Shown piece after piece: positions 13,463-25,904 of a stretch of DNA of 64,000 bases. The notes under the pieces were generated by a model. It was not told where the DNA came from, did no database searches, and saw only the letters and a list, made by a program, of their open reading frames with translations. The stretch is from Adiantum capillus-veneris (Eukaryota; Streptophyta; Polypodiopsida; Polypodiales; Pteridaceae). The position numbers and the translations under genes are program-made. Each line of letters begins with the position of its first letter. Position 1 is the first letter of the stretch. The DNA lies in NCBI GenBank assembly GCA_014529385.2, contig CM043963.1, forward strand, positions 5,803,501 through 5,867,500, written 5' to 3'.

Positions 13463-15146
13463 CTAAACTCTCTTTTCCACATATGGACCACAAACCACCT
13501 TTTTGAGACACTCCTCATAGACTATGTCATCCCCCTCCAAGCACAAACAATATCGATAAACCTCACCACATGCCTTGCCAAGACCTCCACATCCTGAAAA
13601 CACATCTAGTACATAATCTGAGTCATCCGTGAAGGTTGCCAGGAGCCATCTACACATGAAAATTTAAAATATGTAAGTCATTTTTCAACTATAAATTAAA
13701 GCTCAATTTACATTAAAATGATTATCTTCTCACCTGTAGAAGTCGGGTGACCTCTCTGGTCCACCTCTGATAGGTATATCAAGAACAATGGTGCGTTCTA
13801 GATGCTCCTCCATTAAAAAGCTTTGTGATGCAGGAAACATGCGAGGAGAGACTTTCTCTCCTGCCTCCCTATTGTATGTGGGTGTAGCAACATCCGCTCG
13901 ACAAAAAACTCCCATCGTGAGATCAATTACCTACATATAAGCATACATTGTACACACTTAAATCAAAATCAAGTTAATAATGCAATCTTTCACAACAACA
14001 TGGTATTTTGATTCACCTCCTCTAGGGTATCTGGGTGTCTATATCCCCCATTACACATGAGAGTCCATGTGCGATGAAGTCATAACCCAGTCTTTATAGC
14101 ATGGGTAATAATCTCTCCAATATGTTGTGCAAGACATAGAGTCACGAAAAAGCCTTCATCTGCCAAGAAAGGTTCTGCTACATCCATCACACCTTGCACA
14201 AGAGAAGGCAAAAATATATTCCATTGTGGAATTTTTTGCTTAATCCACCTTTGAAAAGATGTTTAGAATGAGTTTCTCAAGTGATATGGATCAAAACAAA
14301 AAGCATAAACAAAAACTTTGAGTAACCTGCTCGAATTGGGCCTAAACCATCCACCAACAAAGAAGTATGGAAATCGGCAAAGATAAAACGAAACACCTCA
14401 CGACAAGGTGCTTCACAATGGTGATACAAGACAAGACTTTGAGTGCTCAGAAATTATTAATGCTACACACAAAACGTTTGTTGCTTAGTACACCATCCAC
14501 CTTGAACATTCTATTGATGTTGATAACACAAGCCACAAAACCTTTCTTTTACCTTTGAATGGCAAAATCATCATTAGCCATATCAACTAGAAGAGCATCT
14601 ACCACAGTCAAAAATTGAAAGCCTACAGTTATTCATTAAAAATTTATCTTAATTACAAGTAATATAGAATTGTTTTGCACTATCAAAAAATAAATATTTA
14701 AATAGTAGAAACTTACCGGTATTCCATGAGGTTGGTTGCCTTGATGAAGTTGATCGCTCCAAGATTGACTCAACCACTATTGAAATGCTTTTTTCATTGC
14801 TTTCTTTAGGCATGTCAATCTTTAGCCCTCCTAATGGATAAGTTGTTTTGTTGTGTTCACCCATGTTTGACCCACTCACATGATTATGGTGCTCTCTTTG
14901 AAGAGGTAGTGAGTGATTTCTTTCTTGTGTTCTTTGTGAGCCCCCATCCACGGCCAAGTCATGATTGTGATCCATGTCTTCTAAGTGCTCTAAAGAAGCA
15001 GATTGGTTTTTATCTTTGTCTTTATTCTCTTCGACAAACTCTACCACAAGAAAATTTTAATGATATAATGAAAATTAATTTAGCATTTACAAACTCAAGT
15101 CATTTATAAAAAACTAGAACATACTTTCTTGTGCATTTTTTCATGC

Positions 15147-15194
<48 letters not shown>

Positions 15195-17815
15195 AAATGC
15201 TAACGAGTTCAAGAATGGTGGACTTGAATGATAATAGGAAAATTGAATATTATAATAGAAGAATGTAATAATATGAGAATAAAGAAATTGAATATGAGAA
15301 TAAACTTGATGTAAAAAGAAAAAGTGTTATACTTACTTGCATGTAAGTCTAGTTCTTGCTTTGGGATCACCCCCAAAGGGTAGTCTAACCACCATGGGCA
15401 AATTCTACACTCCCACATAGAAATACCCTTCTCTACCATAGAACCGGGATACATGGTATTTTCATCCTCTAGCTTTGACCAATCTTCAGTAACCATAGGC
15501 ATAGTAGCAAGTGTACCGTTTAAAACACATTCACACATCCATCTACACCATAACAACATTTAATCTCTTGAGCAAAATAATTTCAATAAGAGCCAAAGAC
15601 ATTGTTGGTTCATGAAATTTCACCCATAAAATTCTTTGACAAGGCTCTTGTAGCTCAAGCATTTTGGAGGAGTCCCCTGCACTTTTAATATCTCCTAAAA
15701 GTTGAGGAAAATCTTGCAAGCCATGATTTCTTAATTGCACCTATGGTAGTCATTCAAATCATAAAACAATGCAATAAAATCCACGTTTATTAGAAAAAAG
15801 TGACCGGTTTAGAAAACAACCTTGAAAAAAGCTTCAAATCCATCTGGCAATTTGAACTCTTCAACCTCCAACCTTCTTATTATCAACAAAGCTTCATCAT
15901 GCATGTGAGCCCAATAAACTTCTTTTCTAATGTAAGCCCTAAAGTGCTTCACATCACCAAAGTGGGAAAAGACTTGATCATTGGCCTTTGTAAGACTCAT
16001 AATCTCCAATATATATTTTTTCCTTCATTAAAGACCAAAATATATCAAAAACATAAACACCATCTTATATAAGTATATTCATATACCATTCATGTAGAAA
16101 TTTTTCACTATGAGAAATTTAACTCTCTTTTAATGTCACTATTTTCATTAGAATCTTAAAACATAAACAAAAAACTAGTAAAAAAGTATTGAAAAGTGTG
16201 ATACCTTTCAGAAGGTAGTTTTGAGGAGCACAAAGAATTTAACTTGTCTCGTGTGATTTTTACCATGGATGGATCATCCCACTTCACATCAAAGAGCAAC
16301 TCAAAAAATTCCTCTCCATGAACTGGATTGGCAATTGTCAAAAATGTATAACCTCTATCCTTCAATCGAGCTTCTTCTTGTTTAGTTGCCTTTTGCAATC
16401 GCCTTTCAAACTCCACCTTATCTAATCCAAGAGATTTCAATTTTGCAGTTTCCTTTGAAATAAATGCATTAAAATCATCCTACATAACCACAACTACATT
16501 CAATGAATGAATCGTAAAAAATCTTTAAAAATGTATATAGTTAATACTCAATTCAACAATTCACCTTCCAAACTGGTTGAGAAATCAACACACAAGGAGA
16601 ATTATACCAAGGAGGAACTCCTTGATATAATCTACTCTCAACTGCCATCTCTATCTCAGCCCACTTTCTGTCCTCTTGAGCGAGACGTGCAAGAATGCTC
16701 TCTTTATTGGCGATACCAAATTTTTGGAACGTGTATATCTCGTGCCCAAGATTTGGTTTCACTGTTGATCGCGAAATGCTACAATAAATATAAAAAAAAA
16801 TGAAAAAAAATAGTTCAAAGCGAGATTAATTTAGAAATACAAAAAGACCACAAATTTACAACTTACACATTAGTGGTGTCAAGAGCAAGTAATAGTTCGG
16901 CCTCTTTTTTTTTTCTACTTCCAAAAATTGGCATCTCACACTCACATGATATTCCTCATTATCATGCCATACTTGACAAAAGAACACCAAATTAGCCAAA
17001 AAAGAAGGTACAACTAAATCTAACAAACAATTAGTGCATCGATGTTAATTCTTACCTTCTTTTATGCGTCACATCCATGTTTTCAGCCGATGGTTGCCAT
17101 CCCATACCAAAAACAGACGCCCTCGAAGCTCTTGCCACTCCTTACTGAGATGATTATCAAATGAAACACTCTTAGCTTGCCAAATAGGATCCCAAATACC
17201 TTCCACAAGAGGAGTGATAGGCATGTAAGAGCCAAAGTAATCTTTCACTGACACCAAAAAAGATCCCATTGTATCCAAGTAAGCAACATTGTCAAAACTA
17301 GGAATCAACCAAGATGCAGAATCTGTAGCCACTCGAACAGCCTCATGAGCAACCAAACGACATAGAGGTATAAGTGGAGGGTTGCTTCTTCGTTTTAAGT
17401 AAAATTTACTTAACACATCCTTCATAATCCCCAACGGGATTTTTTTTCCCAAGTGTCGAGAATGTTGGGCCACATCATCCTCACCTATACCATCAGACTC
17501 TGTTAAATCTTCATCTTCAACATCCTCACCTGTTTCAACCTCCACTGTCAGCTCTCGAGACTCGTCTCCTTTTACATCATCCCCACTCTCCAAATGGTTA
17601 GAACCTTCCTCCACGGCAGCTTCATCATCAACAAAGAAGCATTTTCTATGTCTCTTTCCCCCTCGTTTGAAATGAGGACTACGAGTAGCAACTGCATGAG
17701 AAGATGCCTCTTGATCGATTGGATGCCTTCTCTTGGAAGGACCAGATCTCAAGGTCATGCATGGAGAATCAAACGTTCTCTTGATTGACTTGCTGCCTCG
17801 TCTTTTGGGAGCCAT
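13463..17815 (-). pseudogene. ParB-like / class-beta DNA N4/N6-methyltransferase-like gene, decayed
   Basis: Thirteen exons read from splice signals: 17815-17056, 16971-16867, 16778-16565, 16479-16205, 16022-15821, 15740-15601, 15542-15337, 15040-14717, 14622-14553, 14445-14327, 14248-14017, 13930-13734, 13649-13463. Most joins close in phase. The start is the ATG at 17815 (MAPKRRGSK), followed by basic NLS-like and acidic stretches. Exon 1 ends with LFLVWDGNHRLKTW, resembling the core of ParB/Srx-type domains (xxVDGxHRxxA). The last exons give RSPDFYR then YVLDVFSGCGGLGKACG and CLCLEGDDIVYEECL, the SAM-binding FxGxG end of class-beta amino-methyltransferases. A candidate, strongly altered motif IV is VDALLVDMANDD. 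Damage: TGA at 17069-17071 just before a good donor, TGA at 14080-14082, a probable A10-run frameshift in exon 2, and a phase break in exon 10. The donor of exon 6 is weak. Ancestral role inferred: DNA modification. Confidence 0.62.
15149..15192. repeat. (GA)n microsatellite in an intron
   Basis: About 22 GA units within the intron between the exons ending at 15337 and starting at 15040 of the minus-strand gene. Confidence 0.95.
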
Positions 17816-18571
17816 AAATGTCTACATCAATAAAGATTTGAAAAAGCATTATACATCACGATCATTCAAACAATGGCTACAATTTGCACCACTTGTTAAT
17901 GCCGCTACATTTCATGCCAAACACCATAATAACACGCATTTAATTGAACTTCCATTGCATTTGAAAATCTCTGGCCTAAATTTGTGTGAACTTGATAGAG
18001 TGTACCAAATTTGCTCCAGATGCCGATCTCCAAATTTGCTGCCCGCTCGTCGGATTTGTCCGCTGTAGTGATCAATGTTGTATCCTCTAGCTGCAACCGC
18101 AAGTGAGGACGCTCCGGCTATGAATCAAGTCCAAATTGCTAATATTATTACACAAAAAACCAACAACGTCGGACATGACCAATAGCGAAGAAGGAGAAAG
18201 CAATAATCAGAATAACAAGCCTTCAAACTGCTAATGTCATAGTTGTGATAACATTAGCCTTACTAGGTTTGGATTCTCAGATGCTTATTTTAATGAGAGG
18301 GTTCATGGTAATGTGATTTGTAGGTTGCCATGCAAGATAGGGATTTGATAAAGGCAGGAATCCTAGGTGCAAATGAACAGGATGCAAAGCAACTAGGAGG
18401 AAGGCCAAGATTCATCAGACCTCAGAATAATATGAACATCGATAACACAAACAACACTAGCTTAAGCAATACCAATACAAACAACACCAACACTAATCCC
18501 AATAACAATCAGCAGTCATGCCATCAACTTGCATGTGCGGAGCAAAGCCATGTGGTTCATGTGGATGGCAT
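17816..18571. other. Upstream region of the methyltransferase-like gene
   Basis: Lies 5' of the minus-strand gene and would hold its promoter. No TATA element could be assigned. A plus-strand open frame at 18330-18638 encodes an Asn/Thr-rich low-complexity stretch (NTNNTSLSNTNTNNTN) and runs into a MITE; I do not consider it an established gene. The eight bases at 18564-18571 are the MITE's target duplication. Confidence 0.45.
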
Positions 18572-18789
18572 CAGTGTTCGGGAAAAATCATTTTCACAAA
18601 CATACAAAAATCCCTCCAAGACAAATCTGAACTGGTAATTTTACATTACTAGCCAGTGTTTTTGCAAAATTACACTATTTTCCATGCATTTCAAGCGGAA
18701 GTTTCTCCTTCTTGCACTCCCCTCAACCGGCTACTTTGATTTTGCAACCGGCTCAAGGCTAAGCTGAGGCACACTTTTCCCCAACACTG
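18572..18789. mobile_element. hAT-type MITE, copy 1
   Basis: 218-bp element with terminal inverted repeats. The left end is CAGTGTTCGGGAAAA; the right end is the reverse complement with one change (TTTTCCCCAACACTG). Flanked by 8-bp duplications GATGGCAT and GATGGCAA. 8-bp duplications and CAGTG ends fit the hAT superfamily. No coding capacity, so mobilised in trans. It overlaps the 3' end of an Asn-rich ORF. Confidence 0.9.
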
Positions 18790-20230
18790 GATGGCAACGA
18801 CATGAGGGCTTTGTACGTGCACAGCTACATGGCGACAAGACAGAGCCACCCATAAGGCTTCAATCTGAATGAGGTGGCGCCCGAGGAGCAAGGATATAGC
18901 CACAAAACAGTTCACAAAGCAGGGATTTAGCCACAAAGGGATCTAGCCACAAAGGGATTTAGCCACAAAACAGAGCCGCCCATTAGGCTTCAATTTGAAT
19001 GAGGTGGCCCCCGAGGAGGATTCCGACAAAGAGGGGGATGAACAACCTGTGTTTAGTAGTGTTAACTTTGGTGATTCAGATGGGGATGGGAGGGTGGAAG
19101 TAAGCTACTGTGGGCCGTTGCTAAACATTTTGGAGAGACCATTAGAGAGTTTTTTGGTGAGACCATTTACAAAGTTTTTGGCTCGTCGACGAGTAGGTAG
19201 CATGATATGAAAACAACGATTTTTTTTTTTTACTTTGGTTCTCTTGGATGAGCATCCTCTCATCAGAGTTGTCAATTGGCAAGGATAAGAAGGGCTCCCA
19301 CCAAGAGCTGCCGGAGATATTGGACAAAGGGGGGCGCATTGAGGAATGTGCCGGTTGGCGGGGGATGCAGGAAAAACAAGAAGATTACAAGCAGGCAAAG
19401 AGTAGGGGGTCCATCGGATTTGATATCCTCTTCCTCTTCTACTAGCTTTCTTTCTCATCCCCACCGTGATCACCACCCTTCTCCCTTCTCTCCTTTTGGT
19501 GATCATGCCCTTAATACAAGGCCCCCTCCTCCCTTGAGCCTTCTGCAGAATCATCCTCATGATCATCACCCTCCTCCCCATAACCTTCTCTATTTTAACC
19601 TACCCCCCAATGACCCCCTAATGAAAGATAACCCCCTCCTCAACTAGTCCCTTCTTCCCCCTCCTCCCATGCCTCATGGCCATCACGAGATTCACCCCCC
19701 TCCCCATGGAGCTGCGGCAGGCCTGTTCAGTAGGCAGCTAGCCTCTTACCTCCCCTCCTCCATAGCCTCCCAGTTCTTATCCAATGTGCTCTCTCTCCCT
19801 TTACACCATTTGCAGCAAGGATTAGCCAGAAAAGAGTTCACAATTTTTTCATACAAACGCACTTGCAAGGAGAGAAAGGTGGCTGAAAATCCAGCCCACA
19901 AAACGATCCTAGAACGTAGCACATCTCTTTCAACAGCTCAGAAAAATTGCATAGGTTTTTGTAGCACATCGCTTTCAACAGCTCAAAAAAGTTGCACTCA
20001 ACTTACCCTGTCATCTTGCGCGCTGTCCAGGCCGTATGCCAACGCTGATATGGAACGCACGCTTGTCAAATGCTTGTCAAATGCCTCCTTTTCTGAGCAT
20101 AAATCTTCCCGCTGCATAGAAAATTGACACCATAACTCAGAAAAAAGAAAAACCTGAAGCTCCTCAACTGTCAGTGCGCTCGCTTACGATTGAGGAGCTC
20201 ACGTAGGATTAGTTTGTGGTCATTTGATTT
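18790..20230. other. Decayed, unassigned segment with direct repeats
   Basis: About 50 bp around 18841-18893 recurs at 18971-19022 (CAGAGCC.CCCAT.AGGCTTCAA, then ATGAGGTGG), and an ~18-bp element (AGCCACAAAGGGAT) is repeated between. 19,430-19,700 is CCTCCTCC-rich and yields Pro/His-rich shadow frames. A ~45-bp tandem duplication (CATCTCTTTCAACAGCTCA) sits at 19,920-20,000. No gene could be supported. Confidence 0.5.
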
Positions 20231-20334
20231 TCCTCCTCCTCCCCCGCACCCATGCTCCCACAGCTCGATAACCATTAGCGCGCACACTCACGGTTACCGA
20301 GCTATGGGAGCATGGGTGCGGGGGAGGACGAGGA
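20231..20334. repeat. Near-perfect inverted repeat (hairpin), 43-bp arms
   Basis: Arms 20231-20273 and 20292-20334 are reverse complements with three mismatches, separated by an 18-nt loop. Both contain CACCCATGCTCCCA or its complement. Could be a foldback MITE remnant, a small-RNA precursor or a cruciform. I did not find convincing target duplications. Confidence 0.85.
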
Positions 20335-20478
20335 GAGTGTACCTTGCTTCACGGCTTCACACAGGAGATGCAGCAAGTCCACCGAGCAGAAGAGGCAAGC
20401 AAAGCAGGGCACACAAAAGTTGCCCTAAGTTAAAAATTACATCTATTATCCGGGCTAGAAAAATACATTACATCTAAT

Positions 20479-20699
20479 CAGTGTTCGGGAAAAATCATTT
20501 TCACAAAAAACATACAAAATTCCCTCCAAGACAAATCTGAACCGGTAATTTTACATTACTAGCCAGTGTTTTTGCAAAATTACATTATTTTCCATGTATT
20601 TCAAGCGGAATTTTCTCCTTCTTGCACTCCCCTCAACCGGCTACTTTGATTTTGCAACCGGCTCAAGGCTAAGCTTAGGCACACTTTTCCCGAACACTG
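20479..20699. mobile_element. hAT-type MITE, copy 2
   Basis: 221-bp copy with perfect CAGTGTTCGGGAAAA termini. Flanked by CATCTAAT (20471-20478) and CACCTAAT (20700-20707), an 8-bp target duplication with one mismatch. Confidence 0.9.
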
Positions 20700-20825
20700 C
20701 ACCTAATCGGTGAAAATAAGGGCAAATCATCGACATTTTAAAATCTAAAATTTTCGGTGTTCAAAATCCAAGGGGGATTTTTACAATTTCATACGCTTAA
20801 AATACACTGTCTTTTCACCTACTCA

Positions 20826-21040
20826 CAGTGTTCGGGAAAAATCATTTTCGCAAACATACAAAATTCCCTCCAAGACAAATCTGAACCGGTAATTTTAGAG
20901 TACTAGCCAGTGTTTTTGCAATACACTATTTTCCATGTATTTCAAGCGGTAATTTCTCCTTTTTGCACTCCCCTCAACCGGCTACTTTGATTTTGCAACT
21001 GGCTCAAGGCTAAGCTGAGGCACACTTTTCCCGAACACTG
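20826..21040. mobile_element. hAT-type MITE, copy 3 (tandem-duplicated)
   Basis: 215-bp copy. Its left flank is CCTACTCA and its right flank CACCTAAT, so it has no matching target duplication. The ~125-bp spacers on its two sides are near-identical, showing it arose by duplication of MITE plus spacer rather than by transposition. Confidence 0.9.
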
Positions 21041-21166
21041 CACCTAATCGGTGAAAATAAGGGCAAATCATCGACATTTTAAAATCTAAAATTTTTGGTG
21101 TTCAAAATCCAAGGGGGATTTTTACAATTTCATACGCTTAAAATACACTATCTTTTCACCTACTCA

Positions 21167-21384
21167 CAGTGTTCGGGAAAAATCATTTTCACAAACATAC
21201 AAAAATCCCTCCAAGACAAATCTGAACCGGTAATTTTACAGTACTAGCCAGTGTTTTTGCAAAATTACACTATTTTCCATGTATTTCAAGTGGAAATTTC
21301 TCCTTCTTGCACTTCCCTCAACCGGCTACTTTGATTTTGCAACCGGATCAAGGCTAAGCTGAGGCACACTTTTCCCGAACACTG
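21167..21384. mobile_element. hAT-type MITE, copy 4
   Basis: 218-bp copy with perfect 8-bp duplications CCTACTCA at 21159-21166 and 21385-21392. Together with copy 2 it gives the flanks that copy 3 combines, as expected for unequal exchange between two neighbouring insertions. Confidence 0.9.
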
Positions 21385-21714
21385 CCTACTCATAAGAAGA
21401 TGAACTCATTAACTAAAAAAATTGAGATTTGTGCCAAATATTATCGAAAATTGTGATTTCTTTATACACCACTCATAAGGAGGTTAGCTCTGTAACCACC
21501 GCTTAACAATCTCGACTGTGGGTTTTTTTTGCCCACATATAAAAGGAAAAATATATTGAAATGTTAATGTTTTTTTTAAATAAAAAAATATAATAATGAA
21601 CAATTATGCCACTTGCATAAAAACTTACTTAAAAACCATTTGTCCACGTCTCTCTCCATATATTGACCTCCTTACTAACTGCTTATTTCTCTCTGTCTTC
21701 TCCACGTTGTTAGC
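21385..21714. other. Upstream region of the MULE-like gene
   Basis: AT-rich DNA of ~330 bases with T-rich and A-rich tracts near 21,560. No TATA box assigned with confidence. Confidence 0.4.
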
Positions 21715-24700
21715 ATGGATGAAAGAGCATTCATCATCACCTGGACAATAGGTGATCAAGAACTTGAACGAGAGGTTCAACTTAGAGATGAAAAGCTCCT
21801 CCTTAGTGCATATTTCTTGCAAAGTTTACTACCACCTCACAAACAATTTCAAACATTGAATGCACTAATACAATTTGGATCTGAAGTCACCCTTGTTGAA
21901 ACACCATCTCACTTTGATATGGAGGGCCATCAGCATTTCATTCTTGATGCTTCTTTATCAAAAAGATATGCTATGGTGCATACAGAGAAGGAAACCAATG
22001 ATGTGGAAGACTCAGAGGATACAAACTTACTGAATACAAGCGCTTTATATGTTGAAGCTATCAAGCTACTAACCCAAGGAGACTTGCACACAAATTTGAA
22101 AAAACAGCAGGAGAATTATATTGTCCTTGATAGCAGCAGCGGTGATGAGAAACTATCAAAAAAGGAAAAAATTATGGTGGATTGGATATTATCCTTTTCA
22201 ACATCTCAGCGATTGAAAGACCTAATGAAACAATCTCATGGGCCTGTGAAAGTGGAAGAACTACCTAGAGAATACAACGGGAATGTTGTGTTTGAACTTC
22301 CATCAACTTTTGGCAAATGTAAGTCAATGAGTGGCATGGAGCAGAAATTTGATGGACATACATGGACGCGCCCCCAAACAACCAATATGTCCATTGGGTG
22401 TCCAGTTTGGATGAGTTATTGTTTGGGCTCCTTGGAATGTCATAGAAATGTTTGTCAGTACCATTTAAACAATAAAGAATTCAATAATGCATATTTTCAT
22501 GGATATTTAGATAAACCAAAAGGAAAAGGTTACCTTGCTCAGGAAGACAAGACAAAGATTACATGTCATTATTGCGGCAAGGTTGTCACTTGTCAAGCTA
22601 TATGTCCATGCATAATTTACTACGTTTTGCCAGGGGATTGCAACATGTCAAGATTGGTAGTGCATGTAGGCGCACCATGAGCATGATGTGCAGAAAGGTA
22701 CATCTTGTGCTGCCATAGAAAAAATCCAAGGATTAGTCCAAACAGTGTTGAAGATTGATAGATCTAGTGGTCCTCAAAAAATTCAAATGCTTGTGGCTCG
22801 TCAAATTCTGATGGATTCACTCATTCTTGACAAGGGACATTCTATGGGAGATGCAAAACTTCAAAACTTTCTAGAAGAGATGATGCCACTTGTGCAAAAC
22901 CAAAGGTAAGGATACATTATTTTTGTTAATATTTATCAGTATAGTACTTAAATTCTTTTTTCTAATGCATAACATATTAAAGAGTATCATTGCTTCAGAA
23001 AAACAACAAGGGTCAGTGGTAGTGGGCGATGGATTTGACAATATTCTCTTACTGAAGAAAAAATGTTTGTTCCCATTTTTTCATGGGAGTCGTTTTCCTG
23101 GCCAAGGAGGACTTCATGATAAATGTTTTGTTTTTAAGATGTCCACCAAAGGTTCTAGTTCAGGAGTTGATTTAATAAGACACATGGATCGTGCTGGTCA
23201 AGAAGATCTGCAAAATGCTTGGGTCCATTTTGACTATACGCATCGTGTTGAAGGATGGTCAACCATGTCATGCTCAGTTTACGACCCAAGGAGATAAATT
23301 TCTAGATGTATATAAAAGTGATAATTTAATCATTGACTAATACGTCTTACCATGCATACTTTTTGCCTCAGCATGAAGAGCTTGATGCTTATTGCAATAT
23401 GTGAGACTAAGGAGGAAGATACACAGTCACAAATATTATTTTGGAAAAGTCTCAATTCTGTTATGGTTGAGAATGGATATTCAATTGAAAATTTCATTGG
23501 GTTTATGGCAGATGAGGCAGGTGCCAATTGGAATGCTATTCGAGTAGTCTACAATGGAGGAGCAAACAATGTAATGGACGGTCGTGAAAGATCATGCTTG
23601 TTCCATTGGGAGAAAAGTCTCCAAAAGAAAACAAGAGCACTCATTCCAAATGAAAAACAAATGGAGCATATTTCTTTGTGCGAAAAATGGCAAACAAGTA
23701 ACACTTTGTTGGAAGCACAAATGCAAGCTAGGTCAATAAGGAGATGGTGGTATGATAATGGTCTTCCAATAGAGAATCCGGTGCCTTTGAAAAATTGGTT
23801 CTCCTGGTGGGAAGATAGAATCTCACATTGGGGGGGCATTTCCATAATTTGTGAGTTTTTTTTGGGTATAAATCTCACAATTATGTAGTAAATATTGTGA
23901 GCTAATGTTGTGAACTAATGTTGTGAACTAATGTTTCTAATCTTTCAGGATGACTTGAGCCCATGGGATCGTGCTGCTATCCCTACTACAAACTTATCGT
24001 AGAGTATACATGCAAGCTGGCTTTTTGGAGAGGGAGGAAAAAAAAAGATCACATTGTATGATGCTTGTGTTACAGATGTCATCAACTCCTATCTTCAATG
24101 TGTAAAGCAGTTGGGATACTTGACTGGACGATACATAGGTACTGGACCAGACATACACTCTCTCTTGAATAGAGCACAATCAAGGTTGACTCCAACCCCG
24201 ACTACGGTGACTCATGTGCCGCATGGAATGAATGATAACGAAAATAACTTCCAAGATTCAATTTTACATGGTGACAAAGAATCGGTGCAAAGAAAGAAGA
24301 GTTCAAACCTTGGCAATAGCTCACACCGACCAGGGTATATCATGGAGTCACGAGATCGCTGCCAACGCAGACGACCACGAAAAATTAACTTCACAAATAT
24401 GAACAATGTGACTGTGGATAACTCAGCTAGATTGTAGGAAACTTTTATCAAAGAAGAAGGACCAACTTACAATGAAAGTACAAAATATCATAGCATTGGT
24501 AGTAAAGATGGTGATGGTGGTGGTGTGGACAGTGCAACTCAAATTTTGGAAGAGGATATACACAGGTCAATGTGGGCCCTTAGGCGCATGCCAATTCATT
24601 GTCGTAGAAAATGCTTTGGAAGAGAAAAAGGAAAAAAAATGTATGAATGTAATTGAGAGTCGAAGTCCTGGGTTGGTCGCACCATCATTTTGGTCAGAGC

Positions 24701-25316
24701 GCACATACGATGGAAAAACATTTGCTCAATGGATGTGGTTTTGTAACCACAATGTTGAACACACTTGGAATGTTGACAAACAAGTCAATCACAAGCCAGA
24801 TACACCTACAACATGGCCAATTCAACTTGGTACCATGATTTCAAAGGAGGAGTATGCAGGCCTTTCAAAGGAAGGTTTTCAACTACGGTGTGTAATAGTG
24901 CCAAGAGAGGGTGAATGTATAACCACTCCTTCATCATGTAAGAGGAGTAAAAAATGGAGGCATGGAATCTCAAAAGAAGCGGGAAAACGCTTGGCTGCAG
25001 AGCCGAGAGTCTAAGTGCAACATTGATAGAGGAAAAAGAAATGGTGGCACACAATCATGTGGTTTTTCGTCTTCTTACTAGTGAATGCTATGATGTCCAT
25101 ATACGAGAAGATCCTACATGCACTTGTTTAGATTTTCAAAAGAGGGAGAAACATAAGAAGGCCTTTCTAGCCTGTAAACATATTTACTATGTTTATATAT
25201 ACGTCCTGGGTTTGGAGCGCAATCAACACATGGCAATGCATCAACCACTGCTCTCTAAGCAAGATTTAGCCTTCATACTTGCTCAGCCTCGTCTTCTAAG
25301 TCCAGTTTCAAGATAG
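21715..25316 (+). pseudogene. MULE transposase-like gene with SWIM zinc finger, decayed
   Basis: Starts at ATG 21715. Residues ~210-300 hold a Cys/His-rich DNA-binding-like region (CPVWMSYC, CHYCGKVVTC); the frame then shifts near 22,610 to continue through ACRRTMSMMCRK. An intron donor follows at 22,905|GTAAGG. The next blocks have the Mutator-like DDE pattern: HFDYTHRVEGWSTM (first Asp), GFMADEAGANWNAI (second Asp), then RSCLFHWEKSL (C..H). Another intron is probable near 23,855-23,949 (GTGAGT to TTTCAG). The 3' end encodes CTCLDF ... CKH, a SWIM (CxCxnCxH) finger at about 25,120-25,185. Breaks: at least two frameshifts, one near an A-run at ~24,040, and an in-frame TAG at 24435-24437 beyond which the frame stays open. 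It cuts and pastes DNA in autonomous relatives; this copy looks inactive. Confidence 0.65.
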
Positions 25317-25904
25317 TGAATAGCTATGCGATCTCAAACAGATACTCAAACTTATCCATCGAAAAGTATTTTGGCAACTTGGATTCCCCTACTAATTACC
25401 AAACTGCATTGTAAATTCTATTTTGTTGTAACTTTTTTGTGAAACCCATTATGGTATCCGGTGAGAATTTAACAAGAAAGATTATTTTGAGCTCTATCTT
25501 TCTAGGAGAAATGAAGTATTAAATTAAGGTACCGTGTCCACATTGGCAAGTCCATGTGTTGGGCACATGGTTTAGTGGTGGTTTATTTCACTACAAAGTA
25601 TTTTGGAATTTTAGTTTGTCTCTACTAATTATTAGATCACATTTATAAAGCATGTTTTATTCTTATTACTAATTAAACTAATTTTAATAAATGTATTGAA
25701 GGATTCTTTGTATTTGTGGGCTTACTAGCAACAACGGTTCTATCTTGAGCCATTAATGTTGGGTATTATATCCATATTTTGTGGTTAGTTTTTTTAAAAA
25801 TAGATTACACTAAGTGGTGAAAAGCTCATTATATATGATGAAATATGCAAAAGATCTAACTAGGAATTATAAGGCTCGAAATCAAAAGCTCGCAAGTTTA
25901 TAAC
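25317..25904. other. AT-rich spacer, nothing recognised
   Basis: Presumed 3' flank of the MULE-like gene, up to the satellite boundary. Confidence 0.5.

Noticed and set aside
14649-15047. His/Asp-rich exon read as an independent small protein
   Set aside because: Clean acceptor and donor with matching phases on both sides place it inside the methyltransferase-like gene.
19105-19647. Overlapping Pro/His/Arg-rich ORFs on both strands
   Set aside because: Low-complexity CCTCC-rich DNA with no domain, no consistent frame and no splice support.
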